A stretch of 64,000 nucleotides of DNA from Pleomorphomonas sp. PLEO (GTDB lineage: Bacteria; Pseudomonadota; Alphaproteobacteria; Rhizobiales; Pleomorphomonadaceae), in contig NZ_CP166625.1 in NCBI RefSeq assembly GCF_041320595.1, positions 2,912,001 through 2,976,000 on the forward strand, written 5' to 3'. Under the pieces are notes generated by a model, which saw only the letters and a list, made by a program, of their open reading frames with translations, ran no database searches and had not been told where the DNA came from. A program made the translations under genes and the position numbers. Below are positions 1 through 9,632 of the stretch, in pieces. The stretch's first letter is position 1. Every line of letters starts with the position of its first letter.

Positions 1-1362
1 TATGCCGACCGTGCCTACATGGAAAAATACGCCGACGTGCCAGCCGACCTCGAAGCGCACCTGCAATCCAGGACACCGGAATGGGCGGCGGCGATTACCG
101 GCCTGTCGGTCACCGAGATCGAGGCCTTCGGCAAGCTGGTTGGCACGACGCCGCGCACGTATTTCCGCCTTGGCTATGGCTTCACACGGTCGCGCAACGG
201 CGTCGTTTCCATGCATGCGGCGCAATCGATCGCTACCGTGCTAGGTCTCTGGCCGCGCGAAGGGGCAGGGGCCTTTCACAACAACGGCGCCATCTACCGC
301 CTCGACAAGACGATGATCGAGGGCGAGGATGTGGAGGACCAAAGCGTCCGTCACCTTGATCATTCTCGTGTCGGTCCGGTTCTGGTTGGCGAGGCGGAAG
401 CGCTAAAGGGTGGACCGCCGGTAAAGGCGATGATCATCCAGAACTGCAACCCGATGACGGTAACGCCGGAGCAGGAGAAGGTACGGCGCGGTTTCTTGCG
501 CGACGACCTGTTCGTCTGCGTGCACGAGCAGTTCATGACCGATACGGCTAAGGTCGCCGATATCGTGCTGCCGGCCACCATGTTCCTGGAGCACGACGAT
601 ATCTACAAGGCCGGAGGGCAGCAGAGCATTCTGTTCGGGCCGAAGCTCGTTGAGCCGCAGGAAGGGCCGCGCGAGAACATCTATGTGGTCAACGAGTTGG
701 CCAAACGCCTCGGCGCCGAGCATCCCGGCTTTCACATGACGGCGCGCGAGCATGTCGACTGGATGCTGCGGCACTCGGGGCTCGGTACGCTTGCCGAACT
801 TGAGGAAAAGCGCTTCCTGGATCTGCAGCCCGATTTCGATACGGCGCATTATGTGAACGGCTTTGCCTATCCGGACGGCAAGTTCCGCTTCAAGCCGGAT
901 TGGGCCAATGTCAAGTCGTCCAACATCGGGCCAATGGGGCCATGGCGGGATATGCCGTCGCTGCCCGACTACTGGCCGGTGGTGGAAGAGGCCGACGAGA
1001 CGCATCCTTTCCGCCTTGTTACGGCGCCGGCACGCAATTTCCTCAACACGTCCTTCGGCGAGACGCCGTCATCGGCGGGGCGCGAGGGGCGGCCGACGCT
1101 GAAGGTGCGGCCCGACGACGCAGCACGGCTGGGGATTGCCGACGGCGAGGCGGTGGTGATCGGCAATCATCGCGGCAACGTCAAGCTCAACGCGGAGTTG
1201 TTCGAAGGGTTGCAGGTCGGTGTGGTGATCGCCGAGGGCATCTGGGCCAACCGAGCGCACAGCGGTGGCGCCGGCATCAATACGCTGACCGGCTCGGATG
1301 AAATTGCGCCGTTCGGTGGCGCCGCCTTCCATGACACGAAGGTCTGGCTCAGAAAGTTGTGA
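1..1362 (+). CDS. Molybdopterin-dependent oxidoreductase, C-terminal part (5' end outside window)
   Basis: The reading frame is open from the first base and ends with TGA at 1360-1362, so about 453 C-terminal residues of a larger enzyme are visible. The visible part has the molybdopterin oxidoreductase fold signature NCNPM followed by a TAKVADIVLPATMFLEHDD stretch, typical of the DMSO-reductase superfamily region that contacts the pterin. The last ~120 residues form the molydop-binding beta-barrel (RLVTAPARNFLNTSF, then PDDAARLGIADGEAVVIGN). Family knowledge says such enzymes carry bis-MGD molybdenum and often an N-terminal [4Fe-4S] cluster; that end is not in the window. The substrate (formate, an S- or N-oxide, or other) cannot be told from this fragment. 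Confidence 0.9.
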   Translation, partial: YADRAYMEKYADVPADLEAHLQSRTPEWAAAITGLSVTEIEAFGKLVGTTPRTYFRLGYGFTRSRNGVVSMHAAQSIATVLGLWPREGAGAFHNNGAIYRLDKTMIEGEDVEDQSVRHLDHSRVGPVLVGEAEALKGGPPVKAMIIQNCNPMTVTPEQEKVRRGFLRDDLFVCVHEQFMTDTAKVADIVLPATMFLEHDDIYKAGGQQSILFGPKLVEPQEGPRENIYVVNELAKRLGAEHPGFHMTAREHVDWMLRHSGLGTLAELEEKRFLDLQPDFDTAHYVNGFAYPDGKFRFKPDWANVKSSNIGPMGPWRDMPSLPDYWPVVEEADETHPFRLVTAPARNFLNTSFGETPSSAGREGRPTLKVRPDDAARLGIADGEAVVIGNHRGNVKLNAELFEGLQVGVVIAEGIWANRAHSGGAGINTLTGSDEIAPFGGAAFHDTKVWLRKL

Positions 1363-1498
1363 CCAATGTGCAAGACACTGGGCTGAAAGCGGTGTGTCGT
1401 GTGGAAGCCGGTTGCGGGAGCCAGCGACGTTGCCCTAATACACCGCCGGTTGGGGGCCACGCGGCGCGCCCCGGCGATTCTCTCGGAACGAGGTCATG

Positions 1499-1810
1499 AT
1501 GCGGGTCATTTCCGGTGTAGTTGCCACCGTTGCTCTGACGGTGGGTGTGATGGGCGCTCTGCCGGCGAGCGCCGACACGATCTCCCGCGAAACGCTAGCG
1601 CGCAAATTCGTCGATTATTGCGTCAACACGCAGTATCGGGTCGAGGGTGTCGATCGGAATTCCATGATCGAGCGCTGCCGCAAAGCCTCTGATCAGGCGA
1701 TGACGCAGTTCGAGGGCAATAGCTTCGACGCGCCGTCCCGTTCCAAGTTTACCGCCGAGCAAGACACGGCAATCCGCGCCGCCATCGCCGCCGCGTTCGC
1801 AAAGAAATAA
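1499..1810 (+). CDS. Small secreted hypothetical protein
   Basis: About 103 residues with a clear Sec signal peptide: MRV followed by a hydrophobic stretch and a likely cleavage after the alanine in LPASA. The mature part is about 80 residues, mostly helical by eye, with two cysteines that could form a disulfide. Two ATGs occur in tandem at 1496 and 1499; the second lies 5 nt from a GAGG and is preferred. I do not recognise the family. It is followed by a stem-loop and faces marC convergently. Confidence 0.7.
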   Translation: MRVISGVVATVALTVGVMGALPASADTISRETLARKFVDYCVNTQYRVEGVDRNSMIERCRKASDQAMTQFEGNSFDAPSRSKFTAEQDTAIRAAIAAAFAKK

Positions 1811-1837
1811 GCACAGATCGCAAGACCGGATCTGCCT

Positions 1838-1856
1838 CGCCGGACGCCGTCCGGCG
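1838..1856. terminator. Stem-loop between convergent genes
   Basis: A perfect 8-bp inverted repeat (CGCCGGAC / GTCCGGCG) with a 3-nt loop lies between the stop of the small secreted protein and the stop of marC. There is no strong T-tract on either side, so it is a plausible weak bidirectional terminator only. Confidence 0.5.
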
Positions 1857-1867
1857 GGCCTGTGTGC

Positions 1868-2515
1868 TTACGCCACGATCGCCTTGATGCCGTCGGCAAC
1901 AAACTGCACGGCAAGCGAAGCCAACAGCACGCCTAGCAGACGCGTCAATACGTTGCGGCCGGTGTCGCCAAGGTAGCGGTCGATGCGGTCGGCTGCCAGG
2001 AAGATGGCAAACGACAGCGCGATGATCGCCGCGATGATCAGCACCAGCGTTGCCATGAGCAGCGGACCGTGCGCGTCGGCCGCCAACAGAATGGTTGCCG
2101 AGATGGCACCGGGGCCGGCGAGGAACGGAATGGCGATGGGGAATACCGCGAGATGGCGGATGTCCTCGCCGATCGGTTGCGGGTGCCCGACGGCGACATC
2201 AGCATGCCCGCCCTTTTCGCTACCGCCCGATTTGGGCTTCTCGAACACCATCTCGAAAGCGATCCAGAACAGCAGCAGGCCACCGGCGATGCGGAAGGCC
2301 GGCATGGAAATCCCGAGGAAGGTCAGAACGCCGGCGCCGATGAAGGCGAAGGCGATCAGCACTAAAAAGGCGATGACCGAGGCGCGGACGGCCATGGCGC
2401 GGCGCATTTCGGGGCGGGCACCCGCCGTCAATGCCAGCACGAGCGGTGCCAGCCCCACCGGATCGATGGTGACAAAAAGTGTCGCGAAGGCATTGAGGAT
2501 ATAGTCGATCGGCAT
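1868..2515 (-). CDS. marC: MarC family integral membrane protein
   Basis: A 215-residue polytopic membrane protein with six hydrophobic segments and the MarC/SNARE-like family signatures TIDPVGLAPL near the N terminus and FPIAIPFLAGPGAIS in the second half. Substrate and physiological role of MarC proteins are not established; despite the old name they are not reliably linked to antibiotic resistance. The start chosen is the ATG giving MPIDYIL; a longer frame upstream adds 50 residues without family resemblance. A charged loop rich in Lys/Gly/His lies between segments three and four. Confidence 0.88.
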   Translation of the reverse strand: MPIDYILNAFATLFVTIDPVGLAPLVLALTAGARPEMRRAMAVRASVIAFLVLIAFAFIGAGVLTFLGISMPAFRIAGGLLLFWIAFEMVFEKPKSGGSEKGGHADVAVGHPQPIGEDIRHLAVFPIAIPFLAGPGAISATILLAADAHGPLLMATLVLIIAAIIALSFAIFLAADRIDRYLGDTGRNVLTRLLGVLLASLAVQFVADGIKAIVA

Positions 2516-2618
2516 GGTTTGTCCGCCGTTTCCGAAGTTGCCCGTTGCTCTGACAGAAAAGCGGCTGCGCAGGAAGGGGGCGGATGGCCCGCAGGCAGAA
2601 TCGTGAGGGAAAGACGTT

Positions 2619-3128
2619 GTGATACCCGCCAACAAGACCGAGCTTACAGACGCCATCCGCGTCAATTACCTGAAGCTCCGTGCCGATCTTGATAGCGTGC
2701 CGGAGGCGCTCAGCGGAGATCCGACGCTCGAGGGGCATGTCAAAGGCACGCGTATGAGCGTGCACGATCTCGTTGCCTATCTCGTTGGCTGGTGCGAGCT
2801 GGTGTTGAAGTGGCATGCGGGCAAGATCGCCGGCGAGCCGGTGGACTTCCCCGATACCGGCTACAAGTGGAGTGAGCTCGGCCGCCTGGCGCAAAAGTTC
2901 TACGCCGACTACGCCGATCTGTCTTATCAGGCGCTGCTCGATCGCTTCGCCGCGGACAAGGACCGCATCCTCGATGTCATCGCCGAGACGGAAAATGACG
3001 ACCTCTATGGCAAGCCCTGGTACGAGGCCTACACCTTCGGTCGCATGATCCAATTGAACACCTCGTCGCCGTTCGACAACGCCCGTAAGCGTCTTCGCCG
3101 CTGGAAGAAGGAAAAGGGACTTCCCTGA
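2619..3128 (+). CDS. ClbS/DfsB-like four-helix bundle protein
   Basis: A 169-residue protein starting at GTG 2619, preceded by GAGGGAA. It matches the ClbS/DfsB (formerly DUF1706) pattern: MSVHDLVAYLVGWCELVLKWH in the first half, a DFPDTGYKW segment, and a C-terminal TSSPFDNARKRLRRWKKEK. Founding members protect E. coli against colibactin or affect biofilm in other species, but most members are uncharacterised, so this gene need not be a self-resistance factor. It is transcribed divergently from marC with about 100 nt between the start codons. Confidence 0.8.
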   Translation: MIPANKTELTDAIRVNYLKLRADLDSVPEALSGDPTLEGHVKGTRMSVHDLVAYLVGWCELVLKWHAGKIAGEPVDFPDTGYKWSELGRLAQKFYADYADLSYQALLDRFAADKDRILDVIAETENDDLYGKPWYEAYTFGRMIQLNTSSPFDNARKRLRRWKKEKGLP

Positions 3129-3344
3129 TCCGCGCCCCCGCTGGAAGCGCCGTTTTCCGCTGGACAAACCAGTCGTTCCGTGGTCTTTGCCCCGCCACAG
3201 CAATATCAGGACAAGCCGCCATTTGGCGGTGCCTTTCGCATCGCTCCGGTGGGGGCGAGGCGGCGTTTTGAAACGACGATTCAGCGCGGACGAGGTCCCG
3301 GAGGCTGCTCCGGTCGATCCCGGCGCCTGGGAGACATTTGGACC

Positions 3345-3845
3345 ATGACCGACGACCGATCCGGAGCCAGATCAGAGCCGCGCCCGGCCAACCAGCGTGG
3401 CGCTGCCCGCCTTGCCGCCGTGCAGGCGCTTTACCAGCTCGAGATTGGCGGCGGGGATCTCCTGGAGGTGGTTCAGGAGTTCGAGGCTTTCCGGCTTGGC
3501 AAGGAACTCGATGGCTTCGAGTATCGGCAGGCCGATGCCGGCTGGTTCCGTGACATCGTCGGCGGAGTCGTCGCCGATCAGCGGACGGTCGACCCCATGG
3601 TGCATACGGCGCTGGTCGAGGATTGGCCGCTGAAGCGTGTCGACGCGACGCTGCGTGCCATCCTGCGCTGCGGCGCCTACGAACTATTAAAGCGCGGCGA
3701 CGTTCCCGGCCGAGTGATCATCTCCGAATATATCGACGTCGCCAGGGCCTTCTTCGAAGAAGACGAGCCGCGCCTCGTCAACGGTGTGCTCGATCGTATC
3801 GCCCACGAAATCCGGCCCGACGAGTTTCCCAAAGAGGGAGCGTGA
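3345..3845 (+). CDS. nusB: Transcription antitermination factor NusB
   Basis: A 166-residue all-helical protein of usual NusB length. The family features are visible: [19 protein letters not shown] near the N terminus, the central [17 protein letters not shown] and the C-terminal VINEYID-like [14 protein letters not shown] followed by FVNGVLD-like [10 protein letters not shown]. NusB binds boxA of rRNA leaders together with NusE (S10) in antitermination complexes. The ATG at 3345 gives MTDDRSG; upstream in-frame codons extend the frame but not the family match. thiL starts 1 nt after the stop, so the two are co-transcribed. ribH, often directly upstream in relatives, is not here; the preceding 216 nt hold no gene I can support. 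Confidence 0.95.
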   Translation: MTDDRSGARSEPRPANQRGAARLAAVQALYQLEIGGGDLLEVVQEFEAFRLGKELDGFEYRQADAGWFRDIVGGVVADQRTVDPMVHTALVEDWPLKRVDATLRAILRCGAYELLKRGDVPGRVIISEYIDVARAFFEEDEPRLVNGVLDRIAHEIRPDEFPKEGA

Positions 3846-3846
3846 G

Positions 3847-4842
3847 ATGACTGCGGCGAGCAGCATCGGTGAATTCGAGCTGATCGCCCGCGTGTTCGCG
3901 CCGCTGGCGGCCGACGGTGCGCTTGGGCTGACCGACGACGCCGCCTTCTATCGTCCGCGTCCCGGCCGCGATCTCGTGCTGACCAAGGACGAGGTGGTGA
4001 GCGGCGTTCATTTCTTCGCCGACGATCCCTGGGACGCCGTGGCGCGAAAGGCGTTGCGCGTCAATCTCTCCGACCTCGCCGCCAAAGGGGCGGTCCCGGT
4101 CGGTTACCTTCTGGCGCTCGGCTTGCCGAAGGATTTCACTATCGATCAGATCGATGCCTTGGGTGCCGGCCTTGCGGCCGATCAGGCAACCTACGGCATC
4201 TCGCTCTATGGCGGTGATACGGTGCGTTCGCCGGCCGGCCTGACGCTGTCGGTGACGGCGATGGGTGAGGTGGAAGAGGGTGGCATGGTGCGGCGCGGTG
4301 GCGCACGGGCCGGCGAGATCATTGTCGTCACCGGCACGATCGGTGACGCGGCCCTCGGTCTGGCGTTGCGCCTCGATCCTGCGCTTTCAGCCCGACTCGG
4401 TCTCTCTGATGCCGATCGCGATCACCTTCTCGATCGCTATTTGCTGCCTCGCCCGCGCGGGGTGCTGGCGGCGGCGGTCGCCGACTGCGCTTCCGGCGGC
4501 ATGGATATTTCCGACGGTCTCGTCGGCGATCTCGCCAAGATGGCGGCGGCTTCTGGGGTTGCCATCGATATCGACGCCGACCGCGTGCCGATGTCCGATG
4601 CTGCGCGGGCGGCGGTGGCATCCGATCCGCGTCTGCTCGCCGTGGCGCTGACCGGTGGCGACGACTATGAACTGGCGCTATCCATTCCCGAGACGAAGGT
4701 CGGCGCCTTTCTTGCCGCCGCGGAGGCGGCCGGTGTTGGCGCCACGCCGATCGGCCAAACGCGAGTCGGCGAGGGGATTTCGGTTCGCGGCGACCATCCG
4801 GCGCTCGCCGATCTCGGCTCGGGCTCTTACCGGCATTTCTGA
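3847..4842 (+). CDS. thiL: Thiamine-monophosphate kinase
   Basis: A 331-residue ATP-dependent kinase that phosphorylates thiamine monophosphate to thiamine diphosphate, the last step of cofactor synthesis. Visible motifs of the AIRS/ThiL fold are GLTDDAAFY (metal-binding aspartates), NLSDLAAKGA, YGGDTVRSPAG, GMDISDGLVGDLAKM and LTGGDDYEL. The product is the cofactor of the E1 subunit of pyruvate dehydrogenase encoded near 51-54 kb. The ATG at 3847 comes right after the nusB stop. Confidence 0.95.
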   Translation: MTAASSIGEFELIARVFAPLAADGALGLTDDAAFYRPRPGRDLVLTKDEVVSGVHFFADDPWDAVARKALRVNLSDLAAKGAVPVGYLLALGLPKDFTIDQIDALGAGLAADQATYGISLYGGDTVRSPAGLTLSVTAMGEVEEGGMVRRGGARAGEIIVVTGTIGDAALGLALRLDPALSARLGLSDADRDHLLDRYLLPRPRGVLAAAVADCASGGMDISDGLVGDLAKMAAASGVAIDIDADRVPMSDAARAAVASDPRLLAVALTGGDDYELALSIPETKVGAFLAAAEAAGVGATPIGQTRVGEGISVRGDHPALADLGSGSYRHF

Positions 4843-5011
4843 AGGCCTCGGCCTGAAAGTTGCAGCGTTCAGATAAAGCTGACGCCGAGGCAGGAGTTCG
4901 GCTTGCGTCGTCGGAGGTGAGCCGGTAGACCTCGACGGGCCCCGTTTATGGGTGATCGTCGATTATTTTTGCCGCGCTGTTTCTCTAACTTTTGTATTTT
5001 CCGGAGGGCCG

Positions 5012-5593
5012 ATGTTCCGCAAACTCTACGACTGGACCATGTCGCTGGCCGGCAGTCCCAAGGCCGGCATATGGCTTGCCGCCGTGTCTTTCGCGGAAAG
5101 CTCGTTCTTTCCCATTCCACCCGACGTCATGCTGGTGCCGATGGTACTGGCTCGCCGCGACAAGGCTTTCACCTATGCGCTGATCTGCACCATCGCATCG
5201 GTATGCGGCGCCGTCCTTGGTTATTCCATCGGCCTGTTCCTGTTCGACAGCGTCGGTGCCTGGCTGATCCGGGTCTATGGCTACGGCCAGAGTTTCGACG
5301 ATTTCCGAGCCGCCTACGCCCACTACGGCGCGTGGATTATTCTGATCAAGGGGCTGACACCCATCCCCTTCAAGCTGGTCACCATTGCCTCGGGCTTTGC
5401 CGCTTATAACTTCCCGCTGTTCGTCGGGCTCTGCGTCATCACGCGGGGTATTCGCTTTTTCCTCGTCGCCTTCTTGCTGCGCCTGTTTGGCGAGCCGGTG
5501 CGCGACTTCATCGAGCGGCGGCTCGACGTGGTGATGTGGGGCCTGCTGATCGTCATCATCAGCGGATTCGTTGCAGCCCGCTACGTCGTGTGA
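5012..5593 (+). CDS. DedA/YqaA family membrane protein
   Basis: A 193-residue inner-membrane protein with four or five hydrophobic segments and the DedA/SNARE-associated signature: E in FAESSFFPIPPDVMLVPM, GYSIGLFLFD, and the conserved KGLTPIPFKLVTIASGFA stretch with charged residues in the membrane. Recent work links DedA proteins to recycling of polyprenyl-phosphate or phospholipid carriers; for this YqaA-like branch the substrate is unknown. An ATG preceded by GGAGGG was chosen over an upstream GTG. The 169 nt after thiL contain no gene I can support. Confidence 0.88.
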   Translation: MFRKLYDWTMSLAGSPKAGIWLAAVSFAESSFFPIPPDVMLVPMVLARRDKAFTYALICTIASVCGAVLGYSIGLFLFDSVGAWLIRVYGYGQSFDDFRAAYAHYGAWIILIKGLTPIPFKLVTIASGFAAYNFPLFVGLCVITRGIRFFLVAFLLRLFGEPVRDFIERRLDVVMWGLLIVIISGFVAARYVV

Positions 5594-5919
5594 CGGCGTG
5601 TTTAGCTCCTGCTCGGGCATTTGCTCGGCTTAACTAGCAGTGGTTTTGGCCCGAGCGGGGGACAACCCCGCCAAAATCGGCCGCTGCGGGCTTTCACGGC
5701 CTTGACGCCACCAATCGAGCCTTTATCGGTAATCCCGCCCTCGCATCTGTCCGCAGAACGGGATCGTCGTCGCTTGTCGGCGCCTTCTGCGCGGCGGAAG
5801 AAAAGAGGGTCGCTCCCAAGGCGAACAGGCACGGGATCCATATGGCTCCCATGGGGCGTTCGCCTTCGGTTCGTGGCGCCAAGGCCGGGCCCTCGAGTGT
5901 CCGGCACTGCGGAGGGATC
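5594..5919 (+). promoter_or_regulatory. hppA leader/intergenic region with an imperfect hairpin
   Basis: This 326-nt stretch carries no credible gene. At 5644-5676 there is an imperfect stem-loop: an outer TTTTGG/CCAAAA stem, a 6-nt 5' bulge, then CGGGG/CCCCG closing a GACAA loop. No T-run follows, so it is not an obvious terminator of the DedA gene. The rest presumably contains the hppA promoter and leader, but I cannot point to convincing -35/-10 boxes. Confidence 0.4.
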
Positions 5920-8058
5920 ATGGACGTTCTATACATCACGATCATCTGCGGACTTTTGTCCCTCGCCTATGGCGTGTGGGCGGTAAAGTCCGTCATGGCA
6001 TCGGACGCGGGCAGCGCCCGCATGCAAGAAATCTCAGGGGCTGTCGCTGAGGGTGCTAAGGCCTATCTCAAGCGCCAGTACACCACGATCGGCATCGTCG
6101 GCGTGGTCATCCTGGTGGTGATCGCGTGGCTGCTCGGCCTGCCGGTCGCCATCGGCTTCGTGGTCGGTGCCGTCCTTTCGGGCCTCGCCGGATTCATCGG
6201 CATGAACGTTTCGGTTCGCGCCAACGTCCGCACCGCCGCCGCTGCTATGCAGTCGCTGGCTGGCGGTCTCAACATCGCCTTCAAGGCTGGTGCCGTCACC
6301 GGTATGCTGGTGGCCGGTCTGGCGCTTCTTGGCGTCTCCGTCTATTTCTGGGTACTGACCGGCCCGATGGGCCATGCGCCCAATGATCGCGTCGTCATCG
6401 ACTCTCTGGTCGCCCTCGGCTTCGGCGCCTCGCTGATCTCCATCTTCGCCCGTCTCGGCGGCGGCATCTTCACCAAGGGCGCCGACGTCGGTGCTGACCT
6501 CGTCGGCAAGGTCGAGGCTGGTATCCCCGAGGATGATCCGCGCAACCCGGCCACCATCGCCGACAATGTCGGTGACAACGTCGGCGACTGCGCCGGCATG
6601 GCCGCCGACCTGTTCGAGACCTACGCGGTGACCGTGGTTGCCACCATGGTGCTCGCCTCGATCTTCTTTGCTGCCGATCAGGCCCTTCTGCTTAAAGCGA
6701 TGCTCTATCCGCTGCTGATCTGCGGCACCTGCATCATCACCTCGATCATCGGCACCTTCTTCGTGAAGCTCGGCGCCAACAATTCGATCATGGGCGCCCT
6801 CTACAAGGGGCTTTGGGCCTCGTCGCTACTGTCGGTCGTCGGTCTCGGCATCGCCACGTGGGCGACTATCGGCTGGGGTGAGATCGGCGTCGTCGACGGC
6901 ATGATGCTCACCGGCAGCAAGCTGTTCGTCTGCGGCATCCTCGGTCTGGTCGTCACCGGCCTGATCGTCTGGATCACCGAATACTACACCGGCACCGGCA
7001 AGCGCCCGGTGGTGTCGATCGCCCAGGCGTCGGTCACTGGCCATGGCACCAACGTCATCCAGGGTCTCGCCGTTTCGCTCGAATCGACGGCTCTGCCGGC
7101 GCTGGTCATCGTCGCTGGCATCATCTCAACCTACCAGCTCGGCGGCCTGTTCGGCACGGCGATCGCCGTCACCACCATGCTCGGCCTTGCCGGCATGATC
7201 GTGGCGCTCGACGCTTTCGGCCCGGTCACCGACAACGCCGGCGGTATCGCCGAGATGGCCGGTCTGCCCAAGGACGTGCGTCACACCACTGATGCGCTCG
7301 ACGCCGTCGGCAACACCACCAAGGCCGTCACCAAGGGCTACGCCATCGGTTCGGCCGGCCTCGGCGCGCTGGTGCTGTTTGCCGCCTATACGAACGACAT
7401 CAAGCACTTCGCCGAAAGCGGCGTGCCGTATTTCCAGGGCATCGGCAATATCGACCTGTCGCTGTCCAACCCCTATGTCGTCGCTGGCCTGATCTTCGGT
7501 GGCCTCATCCCCTATCTGTTCGGTGGCATTGCCATGACCGCCGTCGGCCGCGCTGCCGGCTCGGTGGTTGAGGAAGTGCGTCGTCAGTTCAAAGAAAAGC
7601 CGGGCATCATGGCCGGCACCGAGCGCCCGGACTACGGCCGTGCCGTCGACATGCTGACCAAGGCGGCGATCAAGGAAATGATCATCCCGTCGCTCTTGCC
7701 GGTGCTGTCGCCGCTGATCGTCTACTTCGGCGTACTGCTCGCCTCGGGTTCGAAGGCCAACGCCTTTGCCGCCCTCGGTGCCTCGCTGCTCGGCGTGATC
7801 GTCAACGGCCTGTTCGTCGCCATCTCGATGACGTCGGGTGGCGGCGCCTGGGACAACGCCAAGAAGAGCTTTGAGGACGGCTTTGTCGACAAGGACGGCG
7901 TCAAGCACTTCAAGGGTTCCGACGCCCACAAGGCTTCGGTGACGGGCGATACCGTCGGCGATCCATACAAGGACACCGCTGGTCCGGCCGTCAACCCGGC
8001 CATCAAGATCACCAACATCGTGGCGCTGCTGCTGCTGGCGGTTCTCGCTCACAGCTGA
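5920..8058 (+). CDS. hppA: H+-translocating membrane pyrophosphatase, K+-independent type
   Basis: A 712-residue polytopic pump that couples hydrolysis of pyrophosphate to proton export from the cytoplasm. The catalytic signatures are present: [26 protein letters not shown], then [13 protein letters not shown], and near the C terminus [21 protein letters not shown]. The key subtype residue is the lysine at position 468 in GNTTKA; in K+-dependent enzymes this position is alanine, and lysine replaces the K+ requirement. The start ATG is preceded by GGAGGG. It is followed by a strong terminator. It scavenges pyrophosphate from biosynthesis and conserves energy. Confidence 0.97.
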   Translation: MDVLYITIICGLLSLAYGVWAVKSVMASDAGSARMQEISGAVAEGAKAYLKRQYTTIGIVGVVILVVIAWLLGLPVAIGFVVGAVLSGLAGFIGMNVSVRANVRTAAAAMQSLAGGLNIAFKAGAVTGMLVAGLALLGVSVYFWVLTGPMGHAPNDRVVIDSLVALGFGASLISIFARLGGGIFTKGADVGADLVGKVEAGIPEDDPRNPATIADNVGDNVGDCAGMAADLFETYAVTVVATMVLASIFFAADQALLLKAMLYPLLICGTCIITSIIGTFFVKLGANNSIMGALYKGLWASSLLSVVGLGIATWATIGWGEIGVVDGMMLTGSKLFVCGILGLVVTGLIVWITEYYTGTGKRPVVSIAQASVTGHGTNVIQGLAVSLESTALPALVIVAGIISTYQLGGLFGTAIAVTTMLGLAGMIVALDAFGPVTDNAGGIAEMAGLPKDVRHTTDALDAVGNTTKAVTKGYAIGSAGLGALVLFAAYTNDIKHFAESGVPYFQGIGNIDLSLSNPYVVAGLIFGGLIPYLFGGIAMTAVGRAAGSVVEEVRRQFKEKPGIMAGTERPDYGRAVDMLTKAAIKEMIIPSLLPVLSPLIVYFGVLLASGSKANAFAALGASLLGVIVNGLFVAISMTSGGGAWDNAKKSFEDGFVDKDGVKHFKGSDAHKASVTGDTVGDPYKDTAGPAVNPAIKITNIVALLLLAVLAHS

Positions 8059-8087
8059 TAGACCCAAGTCAGTACTTCGACTGAACG

Positions 8088-8118
8088 AAGCGGCGGTCGG
8101 GCAACCGGCCGCCGCTTT
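8088..8118 (+). terminator. Rho-independent terminator of hppA
   Basis: A 13-bp stem (AAGCGGCGGTCGG against CCGGCCGCCGCTT, one G-U pair) closed by a GCAA tetraloop begins 29 nt after the hppA stop codon and runs into TTT. The stem stability and position make it a convincing terminator although the T-tract is short. Confidence 0.85.
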
Positions 8119-8154
8119 GGCATTTCGGGTGGCGCGGTTGCGTGTCACCGGCCA

Positions 8155-9090
8155 ATGTCTGGAATCATGAACATGACGACCGCCCAAGCCGCCGTGCCGG
8201 CCGGTCCCGGCCGCTACCGGGGCTTCGCCTTTGCCTTCACGGCCTATCTTCTCTGGGGATTCCTGCCTTTCTATATGAAGGCTGTCGCCCATATCTCACC
8301 CTACGAAGTGGTGGCGCACCGCGTGCTGTGGTCGGTGCCGATCACGGCGGCAATCCTTGCGGCGCAGGGGGGCTTTGGCAGCTTCCTGGCGGTGTTCAAG
8401 CAACCGCGCATGATCGCTATGGGTTTTCTCACGGCCAGCCTGATCTCGGTGAACTGGGCGATCTACGTCTGGGCGATCGGCTCGGGCAGGGCGCTTGAAT
8501 CGGCTCTGGGTTATTTCATCAACCCGCTGGTTAACGTCGCGCTCGGTACGATCTTTCTCGGTGAACGACTCAGTCGGGTGCAAATGTTCGCCGTGGCGCT
8601 GGCCATCTTCGGGGTCGGCCTGATGACGGTGGAGAACAGCGGCTTGCCTTGGGTGTCGCTGGCGCTGGCACTTTCCTTTGGCATTTACGGTTATCTCAAG
8701 AAGACACTGCCAATCGGACCGACGCAGGGATTCCTTCTGGAAGTGGTGCTGATTTCGCCGCTGGCTCTGGTCTATATCGGCTGGCTGGCGGCCACGGGCA
8801 GCGGACATTTTGCCGGCACGGGGGCAACAACAACCGGCTCCGATACGCTCCTGTTGGCCGCATCGGGCCTCGTTACGGCGGTACCGCTCATCCTGTTCGT
8901 CTTCGGCGCGCGGCTTCTGCGCTATTCGACCATCGGACTCATGCAGTACATCGCGCCGTCGATGATCTTTCTCACCGCCGTCTTCGTGTTTCACGAGCCG
9001 TTCTCGACCGGAAAGCTCGTCGCCTTCATGTTCATCTGGGCGGCGCTTGTGGTGTATACCGCCACCATGTTCTCCGGCCGCAAGCCCTGA
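8155..9090 (+). CDS. rarD: EamA family transporter RarD
   Basis: A polytopic protein of about 311 residues with ten hydrophobic segments in two EamA halves. The RarD subfamily is recognised by YLLWGFLPFYMK, EVVAHRVLWSVP, SVNWAIYVWAI and ESALGYFINPLVNV. RarD proteins belong to the drug/metabolite transporter superfamily; E. coli RarD was named for chloramphenicol sensitivity but its natural substrate is unknown. Three ATGs (8155, 8167, 8173) could start the protein; the last is 9 nt from a GGA, so the N terminus could be six residues shorter. Confidence 0.88.
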   Translation: MSGIMNMTTAQAAVPAGPGRYRGFAFAFTAYLLWGFLPFYMKAVAHISPYEVVAHRVLWSVPITAAILAAQGGFGSFLAVFKQPRMIAMGFLTASLISVNWAIYVWAIGSGRALESALGYFINPLVNVALGTIFLGERLSRVQMFAVALAIFGVGLMTVENSGLPWVSLALALSFGIYGYLKKTLPIGPTQGFLLEVVLISPLALVYIGWLAATGSGHFAGTGATTTGSDTLLLAASGLVTAVPLILFVFGARLLRYSTIGLMQYIAPSMIFLTAVFVFHEPFSTGKLVAFMFIWAALVVYTATMFSGRKP

Positions 9091-9098
9091 AATGCAAA

Positions 9099-9126
9099 AA
9101 GGGGCGCGGTTGGTGCCGCGCCCCTT
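9099..9126 (-). terminator. Terminator between rarD and omlA (best for omlA)
   Basis: A perfect 11-bp inverted repeat (AAGGGGCGCGG / CCGCGCCCCTT) with a 6-nt loop lies between the convergent stops. Read on the minus strand the stem is followed by TTTGCATTT, which suits termination of the omlA transcript; it may also act for rarD. Confidence 0.8.
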
Positions 9127-9146
9127 GGTCGATGGCTCGTGATGGC

Positions 9147-9632
9147 TTATTTCTGAAGGTCGCCCAGCGGGTTGACGTTGCCGACACCCTTGAAGATCTG
9201 GCCAATGAGATTGAGATCGGCACCGCCGGTCCGGGTCTTGCGCTCGATGAAATCGAACACTTTACCGTCCTTCAGGCCGTAGTTGGCGATCTGTTTGACC
9301 AAGCCCTTGTCGTCGAAATAGATGGCAAGTACGCGCTGGTCAGTAATCGAGCGACCCATGATCGGGTTTTCGTCGATGGTCTGGGAGATGTAGTAGAAAG
9401 CGGTATCGCCGGCCATGACAGAGGTCGTAGACGGCGAACCGAGCACCAGAAGCGCCTGCTCACGCGACGAACCGACCGGTACCTGCGCCAGCGCTTCTTC
9501 GGAAAGCACGTAACCGTGCTGGACCGGCGGCAGACCACAGGCCGATACGGACACGGCGGTCAGCAGCGCAATTGCCACGCCCTTCAGACCAAACATCATG
9601 CCCGACGGGCGTTCACTCCGGCTAAACTTCAC
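9147..9632 (-). CDS. bamE: Outer membrane protein assembly factor BamE/OmlA lipoprotein
   Basis: A lipoprotein of about 161 residues with the SmpA/OmlA fold. The signal peptide ends in a lipobox VSAC, followed by GLPPVQHGYVLSEEALAQVPVGSSREQALLVLGSPSTT, the classic BamE segment, and later TDQRVLAIYFDDKGLVKQIANYGLKDG. BamE stabilises the BamA-BamD complex that inserts beta-barrel proteins in the outer membrane. The chosen start is a GTG at 9632, 5 nt after GGGAGG; an internal ATG pair 33 nt downstream would still leave a full signal peptide. Its divergent neighbour is the cytochrome bc1 chaperone gene, 275 nt away; I see nothing specific in that spacer. Confidence 0.9.
   Translation of the reverse strand: MKFSRSERPSGMMFGLKGVAIALLTAVSVSACGLPPVQHGYVLSEEALAQVPVGSSREQALLVLGSPSTTSVMAGDTAFYYISQTIDENPIMGRSITDQRVLAIYFDDKGLVKQIANYGLKDGKVFDFIERKTRTGGADLNLIGQIFKGVGNVNPLGDLQK

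Noticed and set aside
2619-3128. Reading the ClbS/DfsB-like gene as colibactin self-resistance, implying a genotoxin cluster.
   Set aside because: No polyketide or nonribosomal peptide genes are in the window, and the family is broad and mostly uncharacterised.
2220-3203. A long minus-strand reading frame across marC and the ClbS-like gene.
   Set aside because: It is a shadow of the two real genes in GC-rich sequence; its translation matches no family and its composition is Arg/Gly-biased.
5644-5676. Imperfect hairpin upstream of hppA considered as terminator or riboswitch.
   Set aside because: It lacks a T-run and shows no recognisable riboswitch features, so it is noted only as part of the leader region.
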